Shown piece by piece: positions 46,873 to 59,361 of a stretch of 64,000 bases of DNA. The stretch is from Anastatus disparis (lineage: Eukaryota; Arthropoda; Insecta; Hymenoptera; Eupelmidae), in NCBI GenBank assembly GCA_017163975.1, contig JAFFSR010000366.1, positions 744,001 through 808,000 of the forward strand. Direction: 5' to 3'. The notes below the pieces were generated by a model. The model saw only the letters and a list, made by a program, of their open reading frames with translations, was not told the DNA's origin and searched no databases. Made by a program: the position numbers and the translations under genes. The number at the start of each line of letters is the position of its first letter. The stretch's first letter is position 1.

Positions 46873-47236
46873 AACATTGTTAATTTAAAAACCGATACGA
46901 AAGCGTAGTCAAATATTTGAATACTATTATTTAATTGTAATTGTAAATAATAGTTTATCATAAATAGAGGCCGACTGTGGAATTTCAGTTGCATCCGACT
47001 AACAATGAGAGCCTGTGCTCTCTGAGTTACAGATTTCGATTTAACTTTGCCAATTGTCTTGTGCTATGATGTAATTAAGATACCTATTGTTATTTCCATC
47101 TCATAAGTCCTTTAAAAATATATAGAGCTGTATAGGTTCTTTTCTGAGCTGCTTTCAACATTTATTCATGTATATGCAGTTATCGATATCAATTTTGCTC
47201 TTAATTTTATTCAAACTTCTTCTCATCATTCAACAT
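46873..47236. other. Unassigned stretch between PLE fragment and family Z
   Basis: No gene or repeat recognised. Confidence 0.5.
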
Positions 47237-48954
47237 GAGTTTAATTGTATATCACTGACAATGAGAATTAATTAATTTACTATTAATATGTACTAATGTC
47301 TATGACATGCTAATTTTAATTATTTGTTCAAATAGCTCCTAAGTTTTTATATATGATTACATTCAATGATTGCTGTCACATCATTGGATAAATTCAAATT
47401 AAAATGAAAATCAATTTTTATAAAATGAGAATATTATTTACCAATATGAACATAATAAGCTACTTTTAAAAAATACAGCAAGAATTAGAATCAATCATTT
47501 TCTGAAACTGAACTTAAGAATATAGATCAATAGGTATTTTAATTTCAAAAAGTCTCGAGAAATAAAATTTAAGTCAGTGTCTATCATCCCCTAAGTCTAT
47601 AAAAGAATATGATCATTTACCTGTTATTCACATTTATATTATTCATCTGTTCTGCTATAAATAAAATGCTCACTCACCCTAAATCACACTATTTATAACA
47701 TGTGATAAAAAAAAAGTTATTACAGAATATCAACCATTATTTCAAACAAATCTGTCAGGATATACATTCATATATGTTTTAAAGTACCCTGTTGAAAAAT
47801 TTCATATAAATTTTTATATGGATTTTTAATCTAAATTTTTATATGATTTTTTAATATATTCAATATATATTTTTGTTTCATTTTTTTTTATATTAAAAAA
47901 TTTATATAAAAAATTGCAGATTGGATTTTGTTGTTTTTCCATATTTTTCCCATATAAAAATAATGATATGATCACCATGATTATTACTCATTTAAATTTT
48001 TCATATGAATTTTTTATATAAATTTTTTATATGTACTTTTCATATGAATTTTTTATATGAATTTTCAATTTGAATTTTTTATGTAAATTTTGCATATGAA
48101 TTTTATAATGTATAAAAATGAAACAAAAATGTATATTGGATATATGAATAATTCATATGAAAAATTTATATTGAAAATTCATATGAAAATTCATATGAAT
48201 TTTTTCAACAGGGTACCGAGTTCCACAAAGCTTTCAAGCTTACTTAGATTTGTGAACCTCACTATTTTACAGACATTATGAATCACATAATAAACAATAT
48301 CTATTAATGTTTTATATAACTGAAAAATAATATAAAAAGTTTCTAACACCGTAATAATATTTGAATACGTAAATTGATTCATACTTTTCCATTTTAAATG
48401 CGAAACTAAGAAAAAGTCTTAAGCGATCCTATTTATCTCCAAAATATGATTATATTGTACTTAATAAATACTAAACAAACATCAATAACACTTGTAAAAA
48501 TATGAAAATGATTATTTGTGAATTGAAAAGCAAACCGTTAAAGCCCTTTCTGCACAGTGCTGTACAATAATGTCTCTTTTTTTTAAACTTGATATTGAAA
48601 TTGAAGACATTGATATTTTTCCAAAATAATAGTATTTTTCCAATCTAATGGCATCCTTCAATCTCTCATCATATCAATGCAGTTACTTATTGGGACGGTT
48701 CATAAAATGTGGAAAATTTGCATATAAAACTTTATTTATTTTATTATAAAACTTATCAAGATTTGCATCTATATCAATATTATTAAAATCATTTTTTAAA
48801 TTTATTTCATTAAAAAGGGAATTTTAATTCTTGGAATTTAATTTTGAAAATTGAAATGCAAAATAACATTATCAAATCTGTTATAAAACTGACCCTTATT
48901 TGCTGATGAAACACTGAAAAGTTACGCTAAGTGATGTTTATTAGTTTTCATAAA

Positions 48955-49240
48955 AAAGTCATTGAACATTTGACGTACAACACATCCTCTTGAAGTAAAT
49001 AACAAATCCAGAGAATATATCCTCTGAATCCAGCATAGGATATACCTGTTCATAATTTACTTGACAGTAGGTTCCATACACCACATCCATCATATCTAAT
49101 CTGCATAAATTTATCTCTGAAAAAAATCTGACATATAAAGGATCATCAGTCCTTATCATATTTGATAAATTAGAGTCACCAACTATGATTATTTTATGAT
49201 TAGGACATTTAAAATTTAACTCTTTATTCTTTTTTTAATG
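48955..49240 (-). pseudogene. LINE endonuclease-like fragment in family Z
   Basis: The minus-strand translation has MIRTDDPLYVRFFSEINLCR and DVVYGTYCQVNYEQVYP with a GDSNL-type motif just upstream (49160-49185). Partner of the plus-strand copy 51620-51915. Confidence 0.45.
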
Positions 49241-49247
49241 AGCTTAA

Positions 49248-49627
49248 GAGGAGGTCACGTATCTCTCTCCTTTTCTAATCAAAGAATTGAATTTTTTACA
49301 GAAATTAATAACTTTATCAAAAAATGAGGAGAAAGCCGCATCTCGTAATAAAAAAGCAATATTTTCTTTTATAAGAAAGAATTAATTCAATTGCTTCGTT
49401 TTCAAGAAAACCTTGAAGAACTTAAATCATAGAGGTTAGGGTGGACAATTTGGTTTTTCAAGGTTTTCTTAAAAACGAAGCAATAGAATTAATTTTTTCT
49501 TATCAAAGAAAATATTGCTTTTTTTGATACAAGATGCGGCTTTTTCTTCATTTTTTGATAAAGTTATTAGTTTTCGTAAAAAAATTATTTCTTTGATTAG
49601 AAAAGGACAGAGATACGTGACCTCCTC
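49248..49627. mobile_element. 380-bp foldback MITE with TTAA-type target
   Basis: The ends GAGGAGGTCACGTATCTCTC and its inverse extend into arms of about 150 bases. Flanks are TTAA (49244-49247) and TTTA (49628-49631). The empty site GAGCTTAATAGA exists near 7460, which fixes the insertion point. piggyBac-type TTAA targeting is inferred. Confidence 0.75.
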
Positions 49628-50019
49628 TTTATAGACAATTTATCTGATGAAGAAAAATAGACACTTCCAATTAAAAACTTTGCACTAAGCAATGATGATA
49701 ATTGACTGCCATTCATTCTTAAGTTGACCTGACTATAATCAACAGAAAATACAGTGGTCTGAGTTTTCTTAAAGCCTGACAATAAGAATTTCAGTATTCA
49801 AAGTAGGGCAATTTACACAGCTATACTTTTCCATTCTCCTTTTTTTCTTTTTTTTTCATTTTCTGTAGGTTAAATGCTACGTGCGAAAACGAAGCACAAA
49901 TGATTCTTGAAAATACTTGGAAAAATTAAAAATATGATATATAATAATAGTCAAGAATAATTCAAGCGACTCTTTATAAATTTATTTGCACTTAATTATG
50001 TAAGAATAATTAAATAAAC

Positions 50020-50495
50020 AAAATAGAGCCGTGGTGTCTCAGGGGCTAGAGCATCCGACTTTCACGCAGAGGGCCGGGGCTTAATCTTGATGAGGTCGGG
50101 ATTTTTTCTCCATTTTTTAATTCAAATATTGAAAGTGGAGGATATCCTGAGCTCACTGACACCGTGTCGGACCACCCCCGAGAGACTTTTTTCGGTTTTA
50201 ACAAAAACCGACAAAGGTCACTCAAGGGCCGGTAAGGCAGAACGCGACTGCTCCACTATTATAGTTAAGCCGGACCGTTCTGCCGGGTAATTGTTTGTGC
50301 TCCCGATGCGCTAAAAAGGATGGTTATGAGCGATGCTCCCCGGCTAAGTAAGCCTGGACGATAGAGCACACACCTACCGAAGTTAGGGAAATTAAGGTAT
50401 GGTTTCGAACGCGAAAACACTGGAACACAAAGGTGTTTGAGATGTCACTTACTAAGCCAAATAGGCTGTAAGCGGATAAACTCCAAAGATAGATG
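50020..50495 (+). mobile_element. tRNA-derived SINE, about 475 bp
   Basis: Flanked by the 11-bp duplication ATTAAATAAAC (50009-50019, 50496-50506). The empty site is near 7834-7848. The head GAGCCGTGGTGTCTCAGGGG (50025-50044) resembles a tRNA D-arm/box A, GACTTTCACGCAGAGGGCC an anticodon arm (CAC), and GGGGCTTAATCTT (about 50075) a decayed box B. The 390-base body has no poly-A tail at its end. It would be transcribed by RNA polymerase III if active. Confidence 0.75.
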
Positions 50496-51619
50496 ATTAA
50501 ATAAACGAGCAACATAAGAGATACAAATAAAACGTGTTGGCTATGCATTCCGTCGTGACTACTTTGAATATAAATGGAACATAAATATTTTCTATTTTAA
50601 TTATTTTATGATGAAAATATTTTTATGAAATAATATTTCATTATTATAACCCCCACTCCATGTCATCGAACTTCTATGACATATCTCTTTACTTTTATTC
50701 TGCATTATGTGAGTAGGGCACACAAAGTCTTGCAGAATAGAAAGTCGCAGAGTAGCTATCACTGGTTATTTCCAATACCCAAGCTCCACTCTGCATATCT
50801 ATTCTTCATCATCTGATCGTGGCCTAAGGCTTGAATTCATAGTCGTGACTTGAGTATTCAGTACAACTTGGAACTTAAGTATCATCACTTGAATATCAGC
50901 TGTTACTTCAATTAAGTTTTATATCTCCACCGAAGAGCATCTCATTAATAAAATATGCTATTTGGAGAAATTATCATAGTCAGTTATAAAACATAAAATC
51001 ACACAGATAAGATACTTATTAATAAAGATGTAACACTCAATTGAAGTAACAGCTGATACTCAAGTAACGATACTTAGGTTCCAAGTTATAGTCAACGCTC
51101 AAGTCACGTCTATGTATTCGTGCTTCAAGTTCGGAGTGATAAACGTAATTCAAGTAACGGTTGCATCTGTCTTTTTTTATCATGACAGAGACAAAGACAG
51201 AATTAGTTTTGAATAACCATCGTTACTTCAGTTGCGTCTATTAATTTGAGCTTAACAATTTTTCCTTATGGAAGTTTTGAAACTTGTATATATGGTCACG
51301 CTGTTGCCATTTTAAATATATAGTTTGTAAACAGTATCATGTAAAGAATATTTCGTCGATAGTATTATTTTAATCAAATATATGTGCTTTAATGCGATCA
51401 TCAAAATTTCATTCTTATTATTATTTGGTTTACTTTAATCTAAATATTAGGTAAACATTCTGTTTAATTTTATAAATTGTAGAATATTATAGATCTTTAA
51501 AATATTTATGTCAGTGAAATTGATGTCATTTAAAGTTTTTAGAAAACATTGGATGTGTCTATTTTTCTCCATCAGATAAAGTGTCTTTTAAGCTCATTTT
51601 AAAAAGATTGAAAAGTTTA

Positions 51620-51915
51620 ATTTTAGATATCCTAATCATAAAATAATCATAGTTGGTGACTCTAATTTACCAAATATGATAAGGACTGATGATCCTTTAT
51701 ATGTCAGATTTTTTTCAGAGATAAATTTATGCAGATTAGATATGATGGATGTGGTGTATGGAACCTACTCTCAAGTAAATTATGAACAGGTGTATCCTGT
51801 GCTGGATTCTGAGGATTATTCTCTGGATTTGTTATTTACTTCAAGAGGATATGTTGTACGTCAATTGTTCAATGACTTTTTTATGAAAACTAATAAACAT
51901 CACTTAGCGTAACTT
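51620..51915 (+). pseudogene. LINE endonuclease-like fragment in family Z, open for 78 codons
   Basis: The plus-strand copy includes GDSNLPN upstream of MIRTDDPLYVRFFSEINLCR, then DVVYGTYSQVNYEQVYP, DSEDYSLDLLFTSRG and FNDFFMKTN. It is the least damaged copy and shows the SLDLLF block that recalls LDLVF of LINE endonucleases. Confidence 0.45.
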
Positions 51916-54157
51916 TTAAGAGTTTCATCGCCAAATACGGGTCAGTTTTATAACAGATTTGATAATGTTATTTTGCATTTCAAATTTCAAAATATTTTCA
52001 TTTTGTGAAAATTGATTTTCATTTAAATTTGAATTTATCCAATGATGTGACAGCAATCATTGGATGTAATCATGTATAAAAACTTAGGAGCCATTTGAAC
52101 AAATAATTAAAATTAGCATTTCATAGACATTGGTATATATTTATATTAAATTAATTCATTCTTATTGTCAGTGATATACGATTAAACTCATGTCATTTTT
52201 GGATGTATTGATATACTATATTTTTTGAGGTTGTAAAAGTCGAAATCCCCATAAAATATATTTATCACTTCTACGTTCATCCATAACAATCTTTAAAATT
52301 ATTTTCACTTTAATTACGATAAATGTATACTAAAAACATGGAAATGCACTTTTTCAAACAATCATAAGATTTTTCTAACTTATCAATGGTACGATGATTT
52401 CATAAATAGACACATAAAGTCAATTTATTCATTTTTAACTTTTATCCCACTTAACAGTAACACAGATTTTGATAATTCTGAAATTGAGTGATCAATTCGA
52501 TAAAAAAAATAAATTAACTAATTTCAATACAACTTGCGTAGTATTATTTTGCACATTATTTTGAAATGATTTCAAGTTTAAAACTAAAGAAATTCATCTA
52601 AAAATCACATTTCTCATTATTTTGATTTACATTTTTATTTCTTCCAAGGGATCACAAAGGATGTCCACTCTGAAATTCTAAGGCCATATTTATACATATA
52701 TTACCTGCTTCGATGAGTTTTTTGGACATGGGATCATGGTTCGAAACCTTGAAAAGTAATATTTCAATGTTTTAAATGACTTTAGCTCAGCGAATGGCTA
52801 CATTAGCACTTATGAATTACTTTTTTTCTAAAATTTACAATATTTTGAACAAAAAAGTTTATCAGTAATATATTTATCAAAAGCAACCCAACTGAGTATT
52901 TTAAGCCTAAAATTGGTCACAATTGTCAAAAATATGGTTTTAGCTCAACTTTTAGGCTTTGTAGCTCTAAAAATATGTACTGAAGAGATTTATAAAAATT
53001 CTGAGTGGTCTATAATATGGATGAGAACCATTTTACCAATTTTTAGCGAAAAAAATTTTTTGTCTTACGATTTGACAGAGAATGGGCGATATATATCTAT
53101 ATGTATATACTAGGGAGGATACCCCCTGCTCGCTCTGCTTGCCAAACCCCGTAAAGATGGGGTGATTTATGATGAACCTCCTGTTGTTATATTTCATGTA
53201 TATTTTATTAATCATAGGTCACATTATATTATTTTAAATAATATTTTTTTCCTATATATAAAGAATAAATTAATAATTCATTTTCTAATTTTTCAAATTA
53301 TTTTATTATAAATATGTATTACATATATATGTTATATATTGCTTATAAGTTATACATTAACTAAAAATATTATGTTATATTTTTAGTATACTTATTTAAT
53401 CTATTTCATAATATACTTAATTTTATTTTCAAAAATGTAATTTTACATTTAATTGTTTATCTATACAAAAGACAAGACATAGTCTTGAGTAACGACTTTC
53501 CGCACCACCTTATATTTCAAACTTTAGTTAATATTATGATGAATTGCATTTATTTATTTTATTTTATTTTATAAATTTATTCAATTTTTGAATAAAATTT
53601 TTAATTTATCTAATGCATTTTAATTTTGTGAAATATGGAGGTATCGTTATGGCGTTTTAGATTTTTTGATTGATGGGAACCTTCGCCAGGAGCCTTAAAA
53701 GTCACTTTGTTTTGTTGTTATATGATATCATGGTATATATTTATAATATAATTCATTTGATGTATTATATATGAATAAAAATATTGATATTATATAGAAT
53801 ATAAATGAAAAAAACTTATTAATAAAATGGTATTCATGATCAAAGTTATAATAAAATTTTTATATAATTACTTTTGATAAAAATTTTGTCAATATTATTA
53901 TTGATATATCATAATGTTTATTTATGTCTTAATATTTATAGGATTATTTTAATATAATTCCTTTTTGATATCTTTTTGATTTAATTTACATTTTATAAGA
54001 TATATCAAAATTTTGTTACTAAAATTCAAAAATCTTTTTATTTTAATATTCAAAAATAAGTGACGTAATCATTAGTAATATTTATAAGATCATTAAATCA
54101 TTATATTATTCTAATTATTTTAATTTATGTGTGTATATATATATATATATATAATAT

Positions 54158-54207
54158 AAAAATTATAAAAATAAGTATTGTACAAAATAAATCTAATATT
54201 TCAAAAT

Positions 54208-54253
<46 letters not shown>

Positions 54254-54302
54254 ATTTTGAAATATTAGATTTATTTTGTACAATACTTATTTTTATAATT
54301 TA
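54158..54302. repeat. 145-bp palindrome centred on (TA)n
   Basis: Arms of about 52 bases (AAAATTATAAAAATAAGTAT and onward) are perfectly complementary on either side of a TA run of about 40 bases (54212-54250). Confidence 0.85.
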
Positions 54303-55284
54303 TTAATCCTGTATATTTTCTTAATAAAATTAGCTAACCTTAATAAATGTCGAGAATAAATTTCATGATTTTGATTAAGATAATAGTGATTTTGATTAAT
54401 ATAAAATTTTTATAAATTTAGTATTATAATAGATATATCTAACTAAAATGTTTAACATTTTATATAATTAATAAATAAATCTTAAATTATAAATGTAATT
54501 CATAGTTTCAATTATAATTATTTTAATATGATAATTGATATAAAATAATGTTTATTTGAATCTTTAAAGATTTACAGGATTATTTTGTTATATTTTTTAT
54601 TTAATATGTTTTTACTTATTTTTATATTTTATAAGATGTATCATAATTTTTTCACTATGATTTTTAAATATTTTCAATAAAATTTTTAACATTTCATATA
54701 AGTATTTAACAAAATATTAACAAAATACATTATTAATAGTTTTAATATATAATAATTAAACAATTTTAATTATTTATTTGATACTTACTTTAAATATATA
54801 ATAAAATTAACTGCAAAATTTTTTATATTATAATTATATATTATAGTATATCATAAAAATTTTTTAAGATCATTGATTATTCTTAATAAATATCTTGAAT
54901 ATTTATTATGATCTTGGTTAATATAATATTCAGCTATGGGTTCCCGTAATTCTATTTTATATTCTATAATTTTATTCGCATAATATTTATAATATTCTGA
55001 TACTTCTTTCCAATTATTGAATTCGAATTTTTCATCATTTTCATCAATATAAGAATTCATCATATTATTTAAAACTGAAATTTCAGTATTATTTAAATTA
55101 TTATCATCAAGATTTTCTAAATTATATTCAAATTATTTCTCATAACTTAAATGATCTTCTATTTGATTATTTAAATCATCCATTATTTCTTGATCATTAA
55201 TATTATTTATTTCAACATAATTTCCTTCTAGTGGATTTCATTCCATTTTTTTTATTATTGATTCTAAAATACCTTTAATAGTAC
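54303..55284. other. AT-rich noncoding part of the Helitron
   Basis: Very AT-rich. A 70-codon open frame on the minus strand (54851-55063) is rich in Asn, Lys and Tyr and matches nothing recognised; it is probably chance. Confidence 0.5.
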
Positions 55285-55395
55285 ATTATTGACCAAGGAT
55301 GCATGTTGATCATTCTCGGCAAGTGCGAACTTTTGGGACCAAAAGTTTGACCTCGCCGGGAATGATCAATATGCATCCTTGGTCAATAATGTACT
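55285..55395. mobile_element. 110-bp hairpin MITE inside the Helitron
   Basis: AGTACATTATTGACCAAGGA and its inverse end the element. The arms are about 53 bases with few mismatches, the centre is AACTTTTGG-GACCAAAAGTT, and it is bounded by TA on both sides. Confidence 0.8.
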
Positions 55396-55788
55396 ATTTA
55401 TTTTTTGTAAATATTTTGTTAAATTAAATTAATTTTTTTTTATTTAAACTATAAATATAAACGTTTTCTGTCAATAGTGAAAATTAACTAAATAATAAAA
55501 CAATTTAAAAAAAATTAAAATACTAAAATAATAAACTTAAATTGTAATGTTCATAAGATAAGATATATGTTAAAATAAATATTTTTAATTATAATTTATG
55601 TTAATTTATAATAAAATTATTGTTCTAATATTTCTTTCTAAACTATATTTATTATTTAATTTTTATTTTCTAATTCATTTTGAATATATATTTTTTTTTC
55701 TATTTTTACATGAAAGAGCTAGATATAACTGTCCATGAGAGAATAATGGTTTTTTAATAAATATACCTACATTTTCAAAACTTTGTCC

Positions 55789-56094
55789 TTAGGACTTATG
55801 AATAGTTATTGCGAATGCTAATACAATAGGAAATTGTTTTCTATATAAAATATAAGGCAGAGAAGATGAATTATTAATACTTAATGTTATTCTTGGTATA
55901 AAAACTTTATTTCCTTTATTTTCTCCTGTAATAATTTCAGCTCCAATATTATATTTAAATAATCTAGTTATTTTTAATCTAGTTCCATTGCATAATCCAT
56001 CAGTTATACTAAGATTTCGAATTAACATTATAACTGCAATAATTTTTAATTTAATTTCATGAGGGGGTAATCCTTCTCTAATATTGTTTAACAT
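55789..56094 (-). pseudogene. Helitron helicase C-terminal part
   Basis: LPPHEIKLKIIAVIMLIRNL, LCNGTRLKITRLF, EIITGENKGNKVFIPRI and KQFPIVLAFAITIHKS match the last conserved motifs of Helitron Pif1-type helicases. It ends just after ITIHKS, where the family normally reads INKAQGQ. It follows the next piece on the minus strand, separated by a stop. Confidence 0.85.
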
Positions 56095-56130
56095 TTCTAT
56101 AGGATAATTTGAATGAATAATATTATCAAT

Positions 56131-56950
56131 TTAATCAACACCTTTATAGGTTGCATGATCTATACTATAATAAGTGATCATTTCATTATCAATTAATTTT
56201 AATATTCTATTATTTAACATATTAACATCTTTATTATGTGAAAAATTATAATTATTGTTTATATCTTTATAAATTTTATCACATACATCATTAGTTTCAT
56301 ATTCTTTAGGAATAATAAAAGTATTAATTTTTCCTTCTCTAATATCTAACGAAGAAGAAAAAAATTTTTCATCCTTACATCTTAAATTTTTTTTTATATT
56401 AAAAATTTTAAATAATGGCCAAAGATATGAATATTTTATAGTTTCTTTTATAATTGTATCTTTAAATCCATTTTTTATTACTGGTAAAATTTGTCTTAAA
56501 TTACCTCCTAAAATTATTAATTTACCACCAAAAGGTATATTATTTGAGCAAACATCTTGTAATGTTTTATCAACAATTTCTAATGCTTTTTTAGGAATCA
56601 TTGAAGCTTCATCCCAAATGATGATATCTGTTTGTCTTAATTTTTTTTATCACATTCGAATTTTAAAAATGCACTCTCACTATTACTCAAATCAATTGGA
56701 AGTCTAAATATTCTATGGCTAGTCATACCATTTGGTAAAAAAATTGAAGCAATTCCTGTCCAAGCCATTGATACAAATTTTTATAAATTAAATAAAAATG
56801 TTTCACCTGAACCTCCTGGACCATCTATAAAATATATTTTATTTTTATTATTTATTATATTATTAAAAATGTTTTTTTGATCTATATTTAATTCATAATA
56901 CATTTTACTAAACATTTTTTCACTATATTCAATATTTTCAGTACTAAATT
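56131..56950 (-). pseudogene. Helitron Pif1-type helicase core, broken
   Basis: Unwinds DNA during rolling-circle transposition. On the minus strand IYFIDGPGGSGETFL (near 56790-56830) is the Walker A loop, with Glu replacing the essential Lys. WTGIAS, SHRIFRLPIDLS and DIIIWDEASMIPKKALEIVD (Walker B) follow, then GGKLIILGGNLRQILPV and LWPLFKIFNIKKNLR. At least one frame change lies near 56640 and one near 56760. The lysine loss and frame changes make it inactive. Confidence 0.85.
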
Positions 56951-57145
56951 CATTTTTTCTTCTATGTATTTTTCATTAGGTTCAGGAATACTAAAATATT
57001 TACATGACATTTCTTCCGACATTAAAATTTTATTAATATGAAAAAGTGCTTTATTTTCTTTAAAATCTTCAAAAAAATTTTTTTTATATTTTTCCCAAAT
57101 TATATTTCCTTGAATGTTTTCATTAAAAACAATTTTTTGTTGATT

Positions 57146-57715
57146 TTATGTATGAATATTCAATCTTAAGACACTATGACTTCGACCACATAATGGAAAT
57201 TCTTCTAATCTCCAAGCTGCTTCCATTGAACTTAAATATCTACCGTCTACATATTGTGTAATTTCATCATAAATATCATTATTTTCCTCCGTATCTTTAT
57301 TTTTTCCACTATTTCCTTGTATTCCGTACAATTCTTTTGTTTTATCTTCTTGTATTGGTTTATTTTGTCGTATTTGACATAATGCTTTATCTCCTCCTTT
57401 ATGTATATAATCAAAAATATATTTAATACTTTGTACAGTTGCACACAATTCAATATTTATGTGACTATTATATTTAGCTAATAAATAACTATTATATGGA
57501 ACAACCATTGAATTATCAACTGGAATAATTTTATGAGAATATTTTAATTGATAAACATGATTATCGTTTACATTATTTCTTCTTCTGTATTCTGGATATT
57601 TATTTGTTTTTAAGTACAGTATGTTCGCTAAAAGATTTTGGAAAATTCTTTTTACATATATTACTATTTTTTCATAACATGGTGACTTCTCAGTATGTGG
57701 ACCATGTAACATATG
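57146..57715 (-). pseudogene. Helitron Rep-domain region, truncated
   Basis: HMLHGPHTEKSPCYEK, LLANILYLKTNKYPEYRRR, VDNSMVVPYNSYLLAKYNSH, INIELCATVQSIKYIFDYIH and YVDGRYLSSMEAAWRLEEFP with RSHSVLRLNIHT match the RepHel segment between the Rep catalytic core and the helicase. The upstream frame (to 57850) is unrelated sequence, so the Rep nuclease motifs are missing. Confidence 0.85.
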
Positions 57716-58515
57716 TTTAATTGAAGGGCCGGATGCAATAATTAGGTATACGCTCGGAACGGCGGCGCAGGCTCGACTTAAGCAGCCAAATATGAAAAAT
57801 TGAAAAATCGATTTAAAAAAAATACTGGCATGTAGAGAATGAAAAAACACAACTTTTTTTTAAGCAAAGTTTTTTCACTAGATGTTTACTTTTAAAGAAA
57901 AAATTAAAAAATGACTTTTACAAAAATGATTTTTAATGAGTTTTTAAAACATAAATCGCTCTATTCCAGATAAATTAATAAATAAAAGCATAAACGAATT
58001 GTAAAATGACGTAATAGTTGGAAAAATGGAAAGATGCGCCATGGTATCAATGCTTTAAAATGGAAAATATAAAAAAACGTTTAAAAATCTGTTTGAAAAA
58101 AATAAGGCAAAATGGTATATTCTCATCTATCCTAAAAATTAGTATTTTTTATATATAAAAACATAAAAATTTTAACAAAAAAAAAGTATAGTTTTTGAGA
58201 AGATTGCGTTTGAAAAAAATCGCTTTTTTCGGCTCTTCATGAATAACTCAGACAGATCAACTCGTATCGCAAAAATCAAAACGTCATTTAAAACTAGACT
58301 AAATTTCGCCCGCTTCTATTAAATAAACGTCCAGAAAGGTCAAAAATTGACGGAGCTACGGCAATTTGAAAATTGAGGTTTATTTTCAATTTTTTAATTT
58401 TCATTTTTACACCCAACACTAAATACGCACTTAAAAGAGAAAAAAAAATTCGATCAGTGACGGCCTGCATGAATCTGAATGGAATCCGTCCAGGAAGCTT
58501 ACATAAATATTCCAT
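57716..58515. other. Unassigned stretch upstream of the Helitron remnant
   Basis: A short GC-rich piece (57725-57785, CGGAACGGCGGCGCAGGC) is followed by A/T-rich sequence with AAAAATCG-type phrases. No gene recognised. Confidence 0.5.
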
Positions 58516-58905
58516 AATATTATATTCTATCTATACTATTGAAAGTATATCGCCACTGTCATCGCTCTCATCGTCAGAAATGTACCTCTCATTTTTGGAC
58601 CTACATTACAGCGTTGAATTTAGCTGGATTTAAGCTCGTAATTAGCTAGGTAATAACTAAATTAAGCTAAATTTAAGCTTTGAAATAACTGAAAACAAGC
58701 CTAATTCAGCTGAATTTAAGCTTGTAGTGAACTTGTTAATAGCTAATTTTAAGTTTTGTATATAACGATTTTGTATATAACATATAAATTTAAGATTTAT
58801 AATAGATAAAAAATAGGTAACAATATTTTTTTTACAATTAGCTAATTATCCTGTAATCATCGTGAAGTTTAATCGTATACACTGCCGCCGAGATACTTTT
58901 GCCCC
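58516..58905. mobile_element. Small element with Helitron-like 5' block and AGCTAAATT repeats
   Basis: 58525-58620 repeats (on the plus strand) the minus-strand 5' block of 9600-9690. The right edge (58878-58905, CACTGCCGCCGAGATACTTTTG) is roughly its inverse. The interior is degenerate AGCTAAATT repeats. It could be a Helitron fragment or a small inverted-repeat element. Confidence 0.45.
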
Positions 58906-59361
58906 CCTTCGTCTAAAATCGACTTATCTAAAAAGTTTTATAACTCTGGAAAAAATGGTCGTAGCCTAAAAATTCTAACGAGATTCGAAAGATTGTTGAA
59001 AATTCTTTCAAAAACTATTGGTTTAATATAAAAAAAAAACAATTTTTTCGTATCTCTCATCCTTGTTTAAGAAGAAATTTTTAACTTTGTTTTGACTTTG
59101 TAAAATAGTGTTCAATATTAGTAGAAATCGTTACATTAATACAAAACCAAATAGGTTTTAAAGCTTATATTTCAACGATGAACATACAATGTCGAACGTC
59201 TAGATACAACCTTTTAAACCAGAGTTATAAGATTTTATATTAAAAAATAAGGTTTTTTTCGATGTATAAATATCTCTAAATTTAAGAGGAATAGGAAAAT
59301 TTGTCAGAGAGAAAAAATGTTCCTTTTTGGTAAATAATAATAATATACAAGCAAAAAATAC
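58906..59361. other. Unassigned AT-rich stretch
   Basis: No gene or repeat recognised. Confidence 0.5.

Larger units (their letters stand above)
47237..53100. repeat. Family Z, most complete composite copy with inverted arms
   Basis: 47237-48510 is the reverse complement of 11540-12860. 51990-53100 matches 12660-13175 plus 20261-20845 directly. The centre (48955-51915) has inverted endonuclease-like fragments and a middle with its own inversion (50820-50925 against 51020-51110). The outer arms (47237-47450 and 51990-52190) pair with each other. A TTAA MITE (49248-49627) and a SINE (50020-50495) are later insertions. No intact gene. The superfamily is not known. Confidence 0.7.
53110..57715 (-). 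mobile_element. Autonomous Helitron remnant, 5' truncated
   Basis: The minus-strand 3' terminus is GCAAGCAGAGCGAGCAGGGG, then TATCCTCCCTAG ending at 53110 (CTAG, followed by T), as Helitrons end. Rep/helicase pieces lie at 57146-57715 (Rep), 56131-56950 (Pif1-type helicase) and 55789-56094 (helicase C-terminus). 53160-55780 is noncoding, with a perfect long palindrome at 54158-54302 and a hairpin MITE at 55285-55395. Homology to Helitron protein stops at about 57715. Confidence 0.8.

Noticed and set aside
50025..50100. A tRNA-Val-like gene
   Set aside because: The acceptor stem does not close and box B is decayed. The 11-bp duplication shows it is the head of a SINE.
57716..57850. N-terminal extension of the Helitron Rep frame
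   Set aside because: Similarity to Helitron Rep stops at HMLHGPH; the upstream codons are unrelated sequence read through.
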